The position numbers and the translations under genes are program-made. A stretch of 64,000 bases of DNA, from the NCBI GenBank assembly GCA_963723495.1, contig CAVRQR010000010.1, forward strand, positions 248,001 through 312,000, in the 5' to 3' direction. Source of the stretch: Gp6-AA40 sp963723495. Lineage in GTDB: Bacteria; Acidobacteriota; Vicinamibacteria; Vicinamibacterales; UBA2999. Below the pieces are notes generated by a model. The model searched no databases, was not told the DNA's origin, and saw only the letters and a program-made list of their open reading frames with translations. Shown here piece by piece: positions 42,783 through 53,269 of this stretch (position 1 is the first letter of the stretch; each line of letters starts with the position of its first letter).

Positions 42783-44717
42783 ATGCGACTCTCACTCAAA
42801 CGTTGCGTGCCGTGGATCATCGCGTGCGCGTTGCTGATGTCGACGAGCGCGCGCGCCGAGGTCACCAAGGTCACTATCGCGAATCGCACCGTCGTTGCCG
42901 GAGGTCAGACGTTCGGGCAGGTCGGTCCGTACGAGAAGCTCACCGGCACGATCGAGTTCGCCGTGGATCCGAAGGACAAGCACAACGCGCGGATCGTCGA
43001 TCTCGAGCACGCGTCGCGAGCAGCCGATGGGCGCGTTCACTTCTCAGCGGACTTGTACGTCCTTCGCCCCGTCGAGGAAGCCAGAGGGAACGGCGTCCTG
43101 CTGTTTGAGATCGCCAATCGCGGGCGCAAGGGACTACTGGGACGATTCAACCGTGGCGCCGGAGGCAGTCAGGATCCAACCTCCGCAGCCGACTTCGGTG
43201 ATGGCTTCCTGATGAATGCGGGGTACACGCTGGTGTGGGTTGGCTGGCAGCACGATGTCGAGCGTCCGCTGGTCAGCATCGATGCTCCTGCCGCGAACGT
43301 ACAAGGGCGTGTTCGCTACTCGTTCATCGTCGACGAGAAGCGGACGGAGGCCGCACCTGGTGATCTTCCGGCGTATCCACCCGTCGACGTCAACGATCGT
43401 TCCGCCACGCTGACGGTTCGCGATCGCTTCTGGGGATCGCCGACGCGCGTGCCACGCGAGAAGTGGCGGTTCACACTGCAGAACGCGCGCGTCCGAGTGA
43501 CGTTCGACGAGGGTTTCGAGCCGGGACGCCTCTATGAGGTCGACTACCCGGCCACCGGCGCGAAAGTGGCCGGTGCCGGAATGGCGGCGATTCGTGATGC
43601 CGCATCGGCCTTCCGCTATCGGGCAGACATGCCGGTTCGCGGTCGGTCGGCGTACATCTTCGGCGCGTCACAGAGCGGCCGCTTCCTGCGTCAGTTCCTG
43701 CACGATGGCTTCAACGTGGATGAACAGGATCGCCGCGCGTTCGATCTGGTGTGGCCGCACATCGCGGGCGCCGGACAAGGGTCGTTCAACGAGCGGTTCG
43801 CGGCACCCGGGTACAACACGTTCTCAGCGACGCGATTCCCGTACGCCGATGCGGAGCAGGTTGGCGCTGACGGCAAACGCGATGGCATCCTGGCGAGCTA
43901 TCGCCCGGATCAGGCGCCGAAGGTGATCTACACGAACACCTCCGTGGAGTACTGGGGGCTCGGTCGCTCCGCCGCGTTGACTCATCTGACGCCCGATGGC
44001 ACCCGTGACGGCACCGTGCCGGACAACGTTCGCATCTACCTTCTCGCCGGCACGCAGCACGGCGAGGCTGCGTTTCCACCGGCGCGCACAACCGGTCAGG
44101 CGCTCGCGAATCCGATGCCGCAGGGCAATGTCATGCGAGCGCTGCTTCGCGCGGCACATGCATGGGCCAGTTCCGGCACACGTCCGCCCGACAGCCGCTA
44201 TCCTGCGCTGCGCGATCAGAGCCTGGTCAAGCTGAGCGCGATCGGGTTCCCTGCTATTCCTGGTCTCAGCGACCCACTCGCGATCGAAGGCCCAGGTCGC
44301 ATGGATGGCGAACGCGTCACTGCCCTTCCTTTCCTGGTGCCACGAGTCGATGCCGATGGCAACGAAGTCGCCGGCATCCGTGTGCCTGAACTGGCCGTGC
44401 CGCTGGCGACAACCACCGGCTGGAACTTCAGGGCCGAACGGATCGGCAATCCGACGACGCTCTACGCGCTGCTCGGGTCGTACGTGCCGTTTGCGCGAAC
44501 GAAGACCGAGCGCGAAGCTCGACACGATCCCCGTCTATCGATCGAAGAACGCTATCGGGATCGGGAGGACTATCTGCAACGCATCCGCGCCTCGGCAGCA
44601 GATCTGGTGAAGGAACGGTTTCTGCTCGAAGAAGATGTCGAAGACGTCGTGCAGCGTGCGACGCGTCACTGGACGTATGCCGTCGCGGCCGCGCAAACAG
44701 CGACCGGCCCTATCTGA
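42783..44717 (+). CDS. Exported alpha/beta hydrolase-domain protein
   Basis: The 644-residue protein has a signal peptide (MRLSLKRCVPWIIACALLMS, cut near ARA) and matches the large alpha/beta-hydrolase-domain proteins common in environmental bacteria. The nucleophile elbow is GASQSGRFLRQFLHDGFN, near residue 300, with NTSVEYWGLGRSAALTH and AGTQHGEAAFPP later, the latter probably bearing the catalytic His. The C-terminal VPFARTKTEREARHDPRLSI is typical too. Substrate unknown. GGAG lies nine bases before the ATG. It stands alone on the plus strand. Confidence 0.82.
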   Translation: MRLSLKRCVPWIIACALLMSTSARAEVTKVTIANRTVVAGGQTFGQVGPYEKLTGTIEFAVDPKDKHNARIVDLEHASRAADGRVHFSADLYVLRPVEEARGNGVLLFEIANRGRKGLLGRFNRGAGGSQDPTSAADFGDGFLMNAGYTLVWVGWQHDVERPLVSIDAPAANVQGRVRYSFIVDEKRTEAAPGDLPAYPPVDVNDRSATLTVRDRFWGSPTRVPREKWRFTLQNARVRVTFDEGFEPGRLYEVDYPATGAKVAGAGMAAIRDAASAFRYRADMPVRGRSAYIFGASQSGRFLRQFLHDGFNVDEQDRRAFDLVWPHIAGAGQGSFNERFAAPGYNTFSATRFPYADAEQVGADGKRDGILASYRPDQAPKVIYTNTSVEYWGLGRSAALTHLTPDGTRDGTVPDNVRIYLLAGTQHGEAAFPPARTTGQALANPMPQGNVMRALLRAAHAWASSGTRPPDSRYPALRDQSLVKLSAIGFPAIPGLSDPLAIEGPGRMDGERVTALPFLVPRVDADGNEVAGIRVPELAVPLATTTGWNFRAERIGNPTTLYALLGSYVPFARTKTEREARHDPRLSIEERYRDREDYLQRIRASAADLVKERFLLEEDVEDVVQRATRHWTYAVAAAQTATGPI

Positions 44718-44800
44718 ATCAGGATGCAGAATGCAGACACCGCCAACATCGCATCGAGCAAAGCGGACACTGTCTGAATTCTGATTCTGAATTACAGAGT
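44718..44800. repeat. Word-repeat hairpin, CAGAAT/ATTCTG class
   Basis: Between the convergent hydrolase and lolD genes, left words AATCAGGATGCAGAATGCAG face right words CTGAATTCTGATTCTGAATT. The hydrolase stop codon TGA is itself part of the first word (CTGAATCAG) and the right arm ends at the lolD stop. The arms are complementary over most of about 24 positions. Confidence 0.6.
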
Positions 44801-45474
44801 CTACATGGGATGCAGGTGTCCTCGTTCGAGCCTGAGAACTCGATCACACGCGGCTGCGAGTCGTGGATTGTGGGTCGCGATCACTGACGTGAGGCCTTGC
44901 TCAGCGTGCATGTCCTTGAGAAGGCCATGCAGCGAATCCGCGGTACTCTCGTCGAGGTCTCCCGTCGGCTCGTCGGCCAGCAGCAGCGCCGGCTTCATCG
45001 CCAGCGCGCGGGCCACGGCCACCCGCTGCTGTTCGCCGCCCGACAACTCGCTCGGGCGATGCGCGATGCGGTCTCCGAGCGCAACGCGCGTGAGTAGATC
45101 GGACGCGCGTCGACGCGCCTCCGCCCCGTTCTGGCGCGCGATGCGCATCGGCATCTCGACGTTTTCCGCCGCCGTGAACTCCGGCATCAGGTGATGAAAC
45201 TGAAAGACGAAGCCGACGTTCCGGTTCCGGAACTGCACCAGCGCCGAATCGTCGAGCGCGCGCAGATCGATGTCGGCGACCACGATGTGACCTGAGTCGG
45301 CACGGTCGATACCGCCGAGCAGGTGAAGCAGGTACTCTTGCCGACGCCGGACGCGCCGACAATCGCGACCATCTCTCCGTGGGCCACGTGCAGTTCGAGA
45401 TCGCGCAGCACGTGAATGCGCTGCGCACCCAGCTGATAGACCTTGTTCAGGCCATGAACGTCGACGAAAGCCAC
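44801..45474 (-). CDS. lolD: Lipoprotein-releasing ABC transporter ATPase LolD (one-base deletion)
   Basis: LolD powers release of lipoproteins from the inner membrane. The GTG at 45474 starts VAFVDVHGLNKVYQLGAQR; the Walker A motif is GASGVGKST. At 45331-45332 a C is missing: restoring it converts the tail to LLHLLGGIDRADSGHIVVAD and joins the rest of the protein. Further marks are FQFHHLMPEFTAAENVEMPM (Q-loop), the signature LSGGEQQRVAVARALA, and Walker B LLLADEPTGDLDE. Corrected length is about 224 residues. It follows the permease gene with one base between stop and start. Confidence 0.93.
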
Positions 45475-45475
45475 G

Positions 45476-46712
45476 CTACTCGAACCTGAGCGCCTGGACC
45501 GGATCGAGCCGGGACGCCTGGCGCGACGGATAGATCGTGGCGAGAAAACAGATCAGCGATGGTCACCACGACGACGACGAGGAAGTCGAGCGGCTGGACG
45601 ATGAACGGCACGTGCGACACCTGATAGACGTCCATCGGGATCTGAATCAGCTCGTAGGTATCGAGCACCCAGCAGAGGCCAAGTCCCAGCAGACCTCCCA
45701 CCGTCGTGCCGACGACGCCAATGACCAGACCCTGCATCATGAAGATCGTCATCACCCGCACCGACGATGTGCCCATGGTCTTCAGGATCGCGATGTCACG
45801 GCTCTTCTGCTTCACGAGCAGGATGAGCGAGGAAATGATGTTCAGGGCGCCGACCATGACGATCAGCCCGATCGTGATCGAGATGGCCATCTTCTCGAGC
45901 CACAGCGCCGAGAAGAGCGATCGATTGAGCTCGGACCAGTCCTCGGCGACATACTCGGGACCCAGTTTATCCGGGATCAACCGTGCCACACCTGCAGCGG
46001 CCCAGATGTCATCGACGCGCAACTGAATCAGATCGGGCGCCTCTTTCGAGAACATCCGTCGGGCGAAATCGAGCGTGACGAAGCCGAACGCCGAGTCGTA
46101 TTCGTACAGCCCGAGTTGAAACACGCCCACAACCTTCACGCGGCGATTGCGCGGCATCAGGCCCATGGGCGACAGCGAACCGCCCGGAGTGATCAGCGTG
46201 ACCTCTTCGCCGACGGAAGCGCCCAGTTGTTGCGCGAGATCATGACCGAGCAGGATCCCCGGGCGATCGTCCTCTCCCTGATCGGTCAGCCCTTCGAGAC
46301 TGCCCTGCGTCAGCGTGCGTTCGATGTCCGTGACCTGCCCTTCGAGAACCGGGTCAACTCCCTTGAGCGTGATGAAGGCATCGCTGCGATCGGACGACAC
46401 AATCCCTCTGCCGAGGATCGCCGGGCCGGCGCCCGCCACACCGGGCAGGGCGCGGAGACGCGCCACCTCCGACTCGTAGTCCCCCAGACTACCCGTCTTC
46501 CAGACGTAAATGTGGGCCTGGGAGCCCAGGATCCGATTCCGCAGTTCCCCCTGCAGACCGGTCATAAGGGCGAGCGCCACAACGAGGGCCATGACGCCAA
46601 CAGCCACACCGATCGTTGAGAACAGGGAGACCCGCGAGATCGAGGACTGCTGGCGACGCGCCAGCAAATATCGGAGGGCGATGAACAGCTCAAAAGACAC
46701 GCTGGCGACCAC
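45476..46712 (-). CDS. Lipoprotein-releasing permease LolC/LolE (frameshift near the end)
   Basis: An FtsX-type permease with a first helix (FSTIGVAVGVMALVVALALM), a periplasmic domain (about residues 60-270) and three C-terminal helices (GLIVMVGALNIISSLILLV and following). After VVVVTIA a missing base near 45555 shifts the frame; corrected, it reads LICFLATIYPSRQASRLDPV and ends with QALRFE at a TAG at 45476-45478. One permease gene with lolD suggests a LolF-like or single-type system. A TATAAT-like sequence overlaps the first GTG, so translation may start at the second GTG (46700). Confidence 0.9.
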
Positions 46713-46738
46713 TTATATTATGAACGGCATCGGGTAGA

Positions 46739-46811
46739 GGCGAGCCTTTAGACTCGCCGTGACTCGGAGAGTCCCATTAGAATGATGAAAACAGTCCGCC
46801 ATTTGGCGGAC
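46739..46811. promoter_or_regulatory. Three consecutive hairpins between divergent genes
   Basis: GGCGAG-CCTTTAGA-CTCGCC (46739-46758), GACTC-GGA-GAGTC (46761-46773) and GTCCGCC-ATTT-GGCGGAC (46794-46811) follow one another in the 176-bp space between the lolC/E-type gene (minus) and the PEGA gene (plus). The third is flanked by AAAACA on its left, so on the minus strand it resembles an intrinsic terminator. The stretch would lie in the leaders or promoters of both genes. Confidence 0.5.
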
Positions 46812-46888
46812 TTATGAGACGATCGGGTTCAGATTCGCCCAATATTTATCGGGCTGATTGGCATGCATCGCGCTAAACGACCAAATTT

Positions 46889-48016
46889 GTGATTGAGACA
46901 ACCGACTCAGCCAAGGTGAAGACGGTCGCCTCGTTCCGGAGCAAGCCATCCGCGCAGGCCACCGCGCCGGTGCGGGAGAACGTCACCCGGGAGGACGTCA
47001 CCCTCGAATTCACCAGTGAAACTGCCCGGCCGAACAAGGCAGCGAGACCGGTCCTCGCGATCCGGAAGCCTGCGATGCTCGCGCTCGTGACACTGGCTCT
47101 ACTGGCTGTCGCCGGGGCCGTTTTCGCCGGGCTGACGCTTCGGGCGCCCGCGCCAGCGACGGGCTCGCTCGTGGTCGAATCCGATCCGCCGGGCGCCGAG
47201 GTCGTGATAAACGCCGTGGTCCGAGGGCTCACGCCACTTACGCTCACCCTGCCCACCGGCACTCATCCCGTCGTCGTGCGACGAGGCACGAACGTCAAGC
47301 AGTTGAACGTCGAAATCGCAGGGGGCGACGCAAAGTCCTATCACGTCGCCTGGGCCGAGGAGGCACCGGCGGCGGTCGCCGCCGCAACCGGCAGCCTCTC
47401 CGTTGTCAGCGACCCTCCAGGAAGCACGGTGATCGTGGACGGCGCGGCGCGCGGTCAGACGCCCTTGACCATTCGCGACCTTGCGCCCGGACGGCACGAT
47501 GTCCTGGTTCGGAGTTCCACCAGCACGTACCAGCGCTCGGTTCAGGTTGACGCCGGGGCCACGGCGTCGCTCGTGGTCGGCGGCGGCCCGGCTGCCGGGA
47601 CGTCCTGGGGCTGGATTACCCTGCAGACCCCGTTTCCGGTGCAGGTACTCGAGGATGGGCGCGTCGTCGGCACGAGCGAAATCGATCGGATCATGCTCTC
47701 GCCCGGTAATCACGAGCTCGATTTCGTTAACGATCAATTGGGGTTCCGACAGAGTTCGCGGGTGAGCGTATCGGCAGGACGCGGAGACCCCGTCTCGCTT
47801 ACAATCCCTCGCATGGCGATGAACATCAATGCATTGCCCTGGGCGGAGGTATACATCGACGGGGCCCGGATCGGCGACACGCCGCTGGCCAACGTGATGC
47901 AGCCGATTGGCGATCATGAGATCGTCTTCCGTCATCCACAACTTGGTGAGAAACGACAGGTGGCGCGACTGACTCAGCGCGAACCCCTTCGCGTCTCCGT
48001 CGACATGAGGCAATGA
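46889..48016 (+). CDS. PEGA-domain membrane protein
   Basis: The 375-residue protein has a polar cytoplasmic head (1-60), a membrane span (AMLALVTLALLAVAGAVFAG, about 62-81) and an extracytoplasmic part with PEGA repeats: SDPPGAEVVINAVVRGLTPL, SDPPGSTVIVDGAARGQTPL and a third, more divergent LPWAEVYIDGARIGDTPL. PEGA domains occur in surface-layer and kinase-associated proteins and probably bind cell-wall parts. The start is GTG at 46889. Its stop overlaps the next gene in an ATGA junction, so the two form an operon. Confidence 0.82.
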   Translation: MIETTDSAKVKTVASFRSKPSAQATAPVRENVTREDVTLEFTSETARPNKAARPVLAIRKPAMLALVTLALLAVAGAVFAGLTLRAPAPATGSLVVESDPPGAEVVINAVVRGLTPLTLTLPTGTHPVVVRRGTNVKQLNVEIAGGDAKSYHVAWAEEAPAAVAAATGSLSVVSDPPGSTVIVDGAARGQTPLTIRDLAPGRHDVLVRSSTSTYQRSVQVDAGATASLVVGGGPAAGTSWGWITLQTPFPVQVLEDGRVVGTSEIDRIMLSPGNHELDFVNDQLGFRQSSRVSVSAGRGDPVSLTIPRMAMNINALPWAEVYIDGARIGDTPLANVMQPIGDHEIVFRHPQLGEKRQVARLTQREPLRVSVDMRQ

Positions 48017-48866
48017 TGACAAAGCTCCGCTGGCCACTTGGGACCTGCGGCGGCTTGCTTCTGATCGTCTGTTTCGCTACCTCAGCCGCGGCGCAAGGCT
48101 CCGAAGTCGAAGTCGAGTACAAATCACTCTACGCCGCCGCTGAGTACGACAAAGCGCTGGCAGTGGCCGCACCCCTCGATACCCTCGAGGCACAACAGTA
48201 CAAAGCGCTGTGTCTGCTCGCGCTGGGACGGCAAGCCGATGCGAGCGCAGCGATCGAAGCGCTCGTGAACGCTGCCCCCACCTTCATTCCCTCCTCCGAG
48301 GACGCGCCGCCACGTTTCGTCGATCTCGTGACGAAGATCCGCCAGAAGATGCTGCCGGTCATCGCGCGCCGCCTGTTCAGCGAAGGTCGCGAGCTCTATG
48401 CCGACAAGCGGAGCGATGAAGCGATCCTCCGCTTCTCGCTAGTCCTCAAGCTGCTGGCCGATCCATCGTTCACGGACGCGAATGCGAGGCAGGACCTTGA
48501 GACGCTGGCTAAGGGTTTCATCGACCTCGCTACCGCCGCAGCAGTTCCGGTCGTGGCCACTGCGCCGCCTCCCCCGGCCGAGGAGCCGGCGCCCGCGGCT
48601 ATCCCGACTGCACCGCCGAAGGTGACGCTGCCAGTCGCTCTCGTGCAGCAGGTTCCGCCGATACCGTTGGATATCGCATCCCGCAGCTCACCCCGGCTCA
48701 TTGTCGTCGTCCAGATTGACGTCGCTGGCAGGGTTACGAGCGCGACGATCAAGGAATCCGCGCATCCGCGCTACGACCGGATGGTGTCGCTCGCGGCGCG
48801 CGACTGGCGCTACACGCCGGCGACCAGAAACGGCGCGCCGATTCCGTCGGAGCAGGTCGTGACGAT

Positions 48867-48882
<16 letters not shown>
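48013..48882 (+). CDS. Exported TonB C-terminal-domain protein
   Basis: The 289-residue protein has a signal peptide (LLLIVCFATSAAAQ), a helical repeat region that looks TPR-like (YKSLYAAAEYDKALAVAAPL; LFSEGRELYADKRSDEAILR), a Pro-rich linker (PPPPAEEPAPAAIPTAPP) and a TonB-type end domain (LIVVVQIDVAGRVTSATIKE, then MVSLAARDWRYTPATRNGAP). There is no N-terminal membrane anchor apart from the signal, so it is not a classical energy transducer. It is translationally coupled to the PEGA gene. Its end overlaps the convergent lysS end by 16 bases. Confidence 0.8.
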
Positions 48883-50369
<1,487 letters not shown>

Positions 50370-50373
<4 letters not shown>

Positions 50374-50833
50374 TCGCGATTGAGAGTGCGCCGGATGGCG
50401 TCGAGTATGCCGTTGATGAAACGCACCGATTCATCGGCGCTGAAGGTACGCCCGAGTTCGATGGCCTCGTTGATGACGACTTTCGTGGGCGTCTCGGGCT
50501 CGTAGAGGAATTCGTACACGCCAAGCCGGAGAATCAGCCGATCCATGACATTCATCCGCTCGAGACGCCAATTTCGGCGGCCTCAACAATAAGCGGATCA
50601 AGCTCCACGGTACGCGCCGCGACACCCGAGGCGAGCAGCGTCGCAAACTGGCGGATGCTCTCCGTCGGCGCCGCGCCGGCAGGCCCGCCGGTCCAGAAGG
50701 TCCGGCAGACCTCGTCGATGGGCATCCGTCCGACCTCCCATTGGTAAAGCATCTGCAGCGCTGCCTCGCGCGCGCGATGCCTCGAGTCGGTTCCTGCTTG
50801 AGTCGTTGGAGGACGTTCGGTTTCAGCCATCAT
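50370..50833 (-). CDS. nusB: Transcription antitermination protein NusB (one-base deletion)
   Basis: NusB binds boxA RNA with ribosomal S10 and supports rRNA transcription. The N-terminal RHRAREAALQMLYQWEVGRM is typical. Near 50572-50574 a base is missing in an A/T run; restored, the sequence AAENWRLERMNVMDRLILRL joins VYEFLYEPETPTKVVINEAI and ends IRRTLNRE. Corrected length is about 154 residues. The start at 50833 or 50830 overlaps the ribH end, so ribH-nusB-lysS are coupled; ribH-nusB is a very common pair. Confidence 0.92.
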
Positions 50834-51309
50834 GCCTGGCCCCATCATCGAGTTCATGAACGAGGCTGGACATCTCGACTGCGGCCCAGGCCGCTTCCCG
50901 TCCCTTGTTGTCAGGACCATCAGCGGCGCGGGCAATCGCTTGCTCCTCCGTCAACGTCGTCAGCACACCAAACGTCACGGGAACCCCAGTGTCGGCGCTG
51001 ACGGTCATGATGCCGTGCGAGACCGCCGATGAGATGTACTCGAAGTGCATCGTGTCTCCCTTGATGACACATCCGAGACACACCACGGCGTCATAACGTC
51101 CGCTTCGCGCCAGACGTCGTGCGGCGAGCGGAATCTCGAAGGCACCTGGCACACGGACGAGCGTCACATCCGTACCTGTTGACGCCGGCCTCGGCGAGCA
51201 CAGCGCACGCTCCGCGAACCAACCCTTCGGTGATTTCCTGGTTGAAGCTCGACACGACAAGTGCGAAGCGGCGACCTGTGGCCTGGCGCGAGCCCTGTAA
51301 CTCCTTCAC
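50823..51309 (-). CDS. ribH: 6,7-dimethyl-8-ribityllumazine synthase (frameshift)
   Basis: RibH makes the riboflavin precursor lumazine. The N-terminus is RFALVVSSFNQEITEGLVRG; after AEAGVN a one-base change near 51175 shifts the frame, and the rest reads TDVTLVRVPGAFEIPLAARR, VVCLGCVIKGDTMHFEYISS and SADTGVPVTFGVLTTLTEEQ, with the family catalytic His in the KGDTMHFEY part. Corrected length is about 161 residues. It heads the ribH-nusB-lysS group. Confidence 0.92.
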
Positions 51310-51325
51310 ATCCGCCTACTAAGAG

Positions 51326-51380
51326 AAGACACCGGGTGTAATTTCCGAATGATTCGGAGGGAAACTACACACGGTGTCTT
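51326..51380. terminator. Long hairpin at the 3' end of the VanZ-like gene
   Basis: Arm 51326-51340 (AAGACACCGGGTGTA) and arm 51366-51380 (TACACACGGTGTCTT) pair at 14 of 15 positions. Inside, TTTCCGAA and TTCGG-AGGGAAA add a second stem around TGA. The structure covers the VanZ stop codon and ends 17 bases before the ribH start codon. It may stop read-through into ribH or regulate it; it is not like a known FMN riboswitch. Confidence 0.55.
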
Positions 51381-51772
51381 CCAACAGACCGAATCGCAAT
51401 CATACCCCACAGCCAGCAGGCCCCAATGCCAATCGCCGCTCCGGTCATGTCCGCAAACCAGTCGGCGACGTCACCTGAGCGCCCCGGGACGAACGTCTGA
51501 TGGATCTCATCGAACATGCCGTAGCCACCGGCAATCGCCAGCGCAAGCCATGCAACACGCCATGTCACGCGACTCGGCAAACCGCCAGCAACCGCTCGCA
51601 GCGACAGCAGCGCCAGTCCGCCATACGCGACGAAGTGTCCCGTTTTGTCCGACACTTCATCCGGGAGCGGCGCAATTTGCAGGCCTGAGACGTAGAAGAT
51701 CGCCGCCATGTACAAGACGACGGGCGCCCAGAGCGAAAGACGACCAGGTCCGGCTCGATTGAACGATGACAC
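51365..51772 (-). CDS. VanZ-family membrane protein
   Basis: A small integral membrane protein with four hydrophobic segments. The family motifs are DKTGHFVAYGGLALLSL and GMFDEIHQTFVPGRSGDVAD followed by WFADMTGAAIGIGAC. VanZ gives low-level teicoplanin resistance in enterococci, but most relatives have no known role. The GTG at 51772 is taken as start (135 residues), five bases after the stop of the small upstream gene. Confidence 0.85.
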   Translation of the reverse strand: MSSFNRAGPGRLSLWAPVVLYMAAIFYVSGLQIAPLPDEVSDKTGHFVAYGGLALLSLRAVAGGLPSRVTWRVAWLALAIAGGYGMFDEIHQTFVPGRSGDVADWFADMTGAAIGIGACWLWGMIAIRSVGRHRV

Positions 51773-51776
51773 GCGG

Positions 51777-51950
51777 CTAGAGAGGGAGTGGGTACAGCAG
51801 CCAGCCAATCAGGATGCCGGTGCCAACGAAGCCAGCAAACAGCCGCGCACCGAAAATGATTTGCTCCTTCGGCTCGTCTCGTGTGAGCACGGAGAAGACC
51901 ACCGAGACGAACAACGAGAAGATCACCATCAGGCCAAGATGACTGGTCAC
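51777..51950 (-). CDS. Small two-span membrane protein
   Basis: A 57-residue protein with two predicted membrane spans (LMVIFSLFVSVVFSVL and FAGFVGTGILIGWLLYPLPL) joined by a charged loop (TRDEPKEQIIFGAR). The GTG at 51950 overlaps the stop of the preceding membrane gene in a GTGA junction, and its own stop is five bases before the VanZ-like start. This tight packing supports a real gene. No family recognised. Confidence 0.65.
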   Translation of the reverse strand: MTSHLGLMVIFSLFVSVVFSVLTRDEPKEQIIFGARLFAGFVGTGILIGWLLYPLPL

Positions 51951-52342
51951 TTGCGTCCCTTGGCGATGTCGAAGGCATCGAGCACGACGAGCATGTTCAA
52001 CAGACCCGCAGCAATGACGAAGGTGTTGCCGTACTCGTAGGTAATGGCCACCACGCGCCCGGCACCCACTCCAATGGCCTTGGCAACGAAGTACGGAAGG
52101 CCGATCCCGATGTCTGCGACAGCCGCCAGCGCGACCAGTGGCTGCGAGACCTCGAAAGGAAACAAGCGACCTTCGAGCCAGAGCCCAAACGCGAACATCA
52201 ATGTCAAGGTCACCAGGAACACGATGCCCTTCTGCCGCCGGCCCAGCCACAGGTGTCCCGCCCCCGGCAGGAACCAGGCAGCCGCGCAAATCAGATAGAT
52301 CGTTGAGGAGGTTTGGGTGCGGTCGGCCGCGGCGGCGCGCAT
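51947..52342 (-). CDS. Small multi-span membrane protein (possibly DUF6677 family)
   Basis: The 131-residue protein has about three membrane spans (LICAAAWFLPGAGHLWLG, GIVFLVTLTLMFAFGLWLEG, TFVIAAGLLNMLVVLDAFDI). The segment FLPGAGHLWLGRRQKGIVFL resembles the TM2/DUF-type helix-Gly-His-x-x-Leu-Gly motif of small membrane proteins that handle lipid or cell-envelope tasks; a DUF6677 label is my best guess. Start at 52342 lies inside the end of the DUF2085 gene (52-base overlap), which is unusual and may reflect an indel in one of them. Confidence 0.65.
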   Translation of the reverse strand: MRAAAADRTQTSSTIYLICAAAWFLPGAGHLWLGRRQKGIVFLVTLTLMFAFGLWLEGRLFPFEVSQPLVALAAVADIGIGLPYFVAKAIGVGAGRVVAITYEYGNTFVIAAGLLNMLVVLDAFDIAKGRK

Positions 52343-52785
52343 TCACCGTAGTGTAGCGTAGCCAGCGCGCTCACGACCACGAACGCGACGATGCCGCCGA
52401 GCGGAAAGCCGGCAGCTGCGCGTGTGACATTCGAGGGATACCACGCTCCGGCTGCCTCGAGCGCCACCGTCACCATCGTCGGAGCGGCCGTCGCGACGGC
52501 AAGCCATCGCCATCTCGCCGACGTTGTGGGCAATAGATTTGCCAAGGCCCCCAATCGCATCAACACAAAGGCCGCACCGCACGCCGCACCGACGTAGATG
52601 CCCAGGCATCTGGCACACACTGGCAACTGAAAACCAGCGAGGTAGAACGAACGCTCCGGTATCTGATGGCAGATGAGCGAGCCGAGGCCGTAGAGAATCG
52701 CGCCCGCCCCACCGGGCAACAGGGGTGCTAAGACAAGGAGGGCTATCCAGGCTGTGGCAAGCACCACCGCCAGCAAGGCGATCAC
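52291..52785 (-). CDS. DUF2085 membrane protein
   Basis: A 164-residue membrane protein with the DUF2085 signature LGSLICHQIPERSFYLAGFQ followed by LPVCARCLGIYVGAACG; the conserved Cys and His residues suggest metal or heme binding. Four membrane spans are predicted (for example ALLAVVLATAWIALLVLAPL and GIVAFVVVSALATLHYG). It starts with GTG at 52785. It heads a short run of membrane genes (DUF2085, 131-residue, 57-residue, VanZ). The last 17 codons overlap the next gene. Confidence 0.82.
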   Translation of the reverse strand: MIALLAVVLATAWIALLVLAPLLPGGAGAILYGLGSLICHQIPERSFYLAGFQLPVCARCLGIYVGAACGAAFVLMRLGALANLLPTTSARWRWLAVATAAPTMVTVALEAAGAWYPSNVTRAAAGFPLGGIVAFVVVSALATLHYGECAPPRPTAPKPPQRSI

Positions 52786-52800
52786 GTCTGGATGATAGCC

Positions 52801-53100
52801 CTACCCTTTGGTGACTCCGCGCGGAGAGGTACCCGTTACGCGTTCTCGTCCGCACGCCGCGCTTCTCCGCGACCCGCACGATCACGCGCCTATAGGAACC
52901 ATCCAGCCTGGGGTTCTTCGACGTGTAGCCAAGCGCGTATTGGCTGGCGAGTTCGTCGGCGATTGACGAGTAGATTCCTGCCAGTTCCAGGACGTCACTC
53001 GGCAATGCGCGCGTGCCCGAGTCTCCTGTGCCAGGGACTTCATCGCAAAGCGCTCCCGATTCAACTGATTCAACGTTTCGACTACACTCTTTCGGGCTAT
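52801..53100 (-). pseudogene. 3' remnant of a VWA-domain protein gene
   Basis: The stretch encodes the end of the acidobacterial VWFA-type secreted protein family: KSVVETLNQLNRERFAMKSL, LAQET, then after a one-base change PSDVLELAGIYSSIADELAS, QYALGYTSKNPRLDGSYRRV and RTRNGYL. Only about 95 of the usual 300 or more residues are left; the N-terminal signal peptide and the metal-binding part are missing, since another gene start lies at 53110. It lies head to head with a second gene remnant. Confidence 0.7.
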
Positions 53101-53109
53101 GGATGCAGG

Positions 53110-53235
53110 ATGACTCGGCGGGCGCTATTCGCCGTGGGACTTGGCGTGCTGTTCGGCTCGGCGCGGAAGGCTTTCGCGCATCACTCGACCGCCATGTATG
53201 ACCGGGACTACAAGCCGCTCTTCGGGGCGAAATAG
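53110..53235 (+). pseudogene. 5' remnant of a DUF6152-like exported protein gene
   Basis: A 41-residue frame begins MTRRALFAVGLGVLFGSARK with a signal-like segment and goes on AFAHHSTAMYDRDYKPLFGA before stopping. The AHHS-x-A-x-YD start is that of small exported proteins labelled DUF6152, which usually continue with a beta domain of about 80 residues; here it ends early. It is best read as a truncated gene, though a tiny exported peptide cannot be ruled out. Confidence 0.5.
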
Positions 53236-53236
53236 A

Positions 53237-53269
53237 AGGCGCTCGGCTTCAGGCTCTCGGCTCTAGTTC
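53237..53269. repeat. Word repeat, GGCTCT class, upstream of the GuaB/GuaC-like gene
   Basis: The short gap between the remnant gene and the next start holds GGCGCTCGGCTTCAGGCTCT and CGGCTCTAGTTC, sharing the word GGCTCT with 42669-42712. It fills the gap up to the start codon at 53270 and leaves no room for a normal Shine-Dalgarno sequence. Confidence 0.45.

Noticed and set aside
51326..51380. FMN riboswitch upstream of ribH
   Set aside because: The FMN aptamer has a multi-branched conserved core of well over 100 bases; here there is only a simple hairpin with one inner stem.
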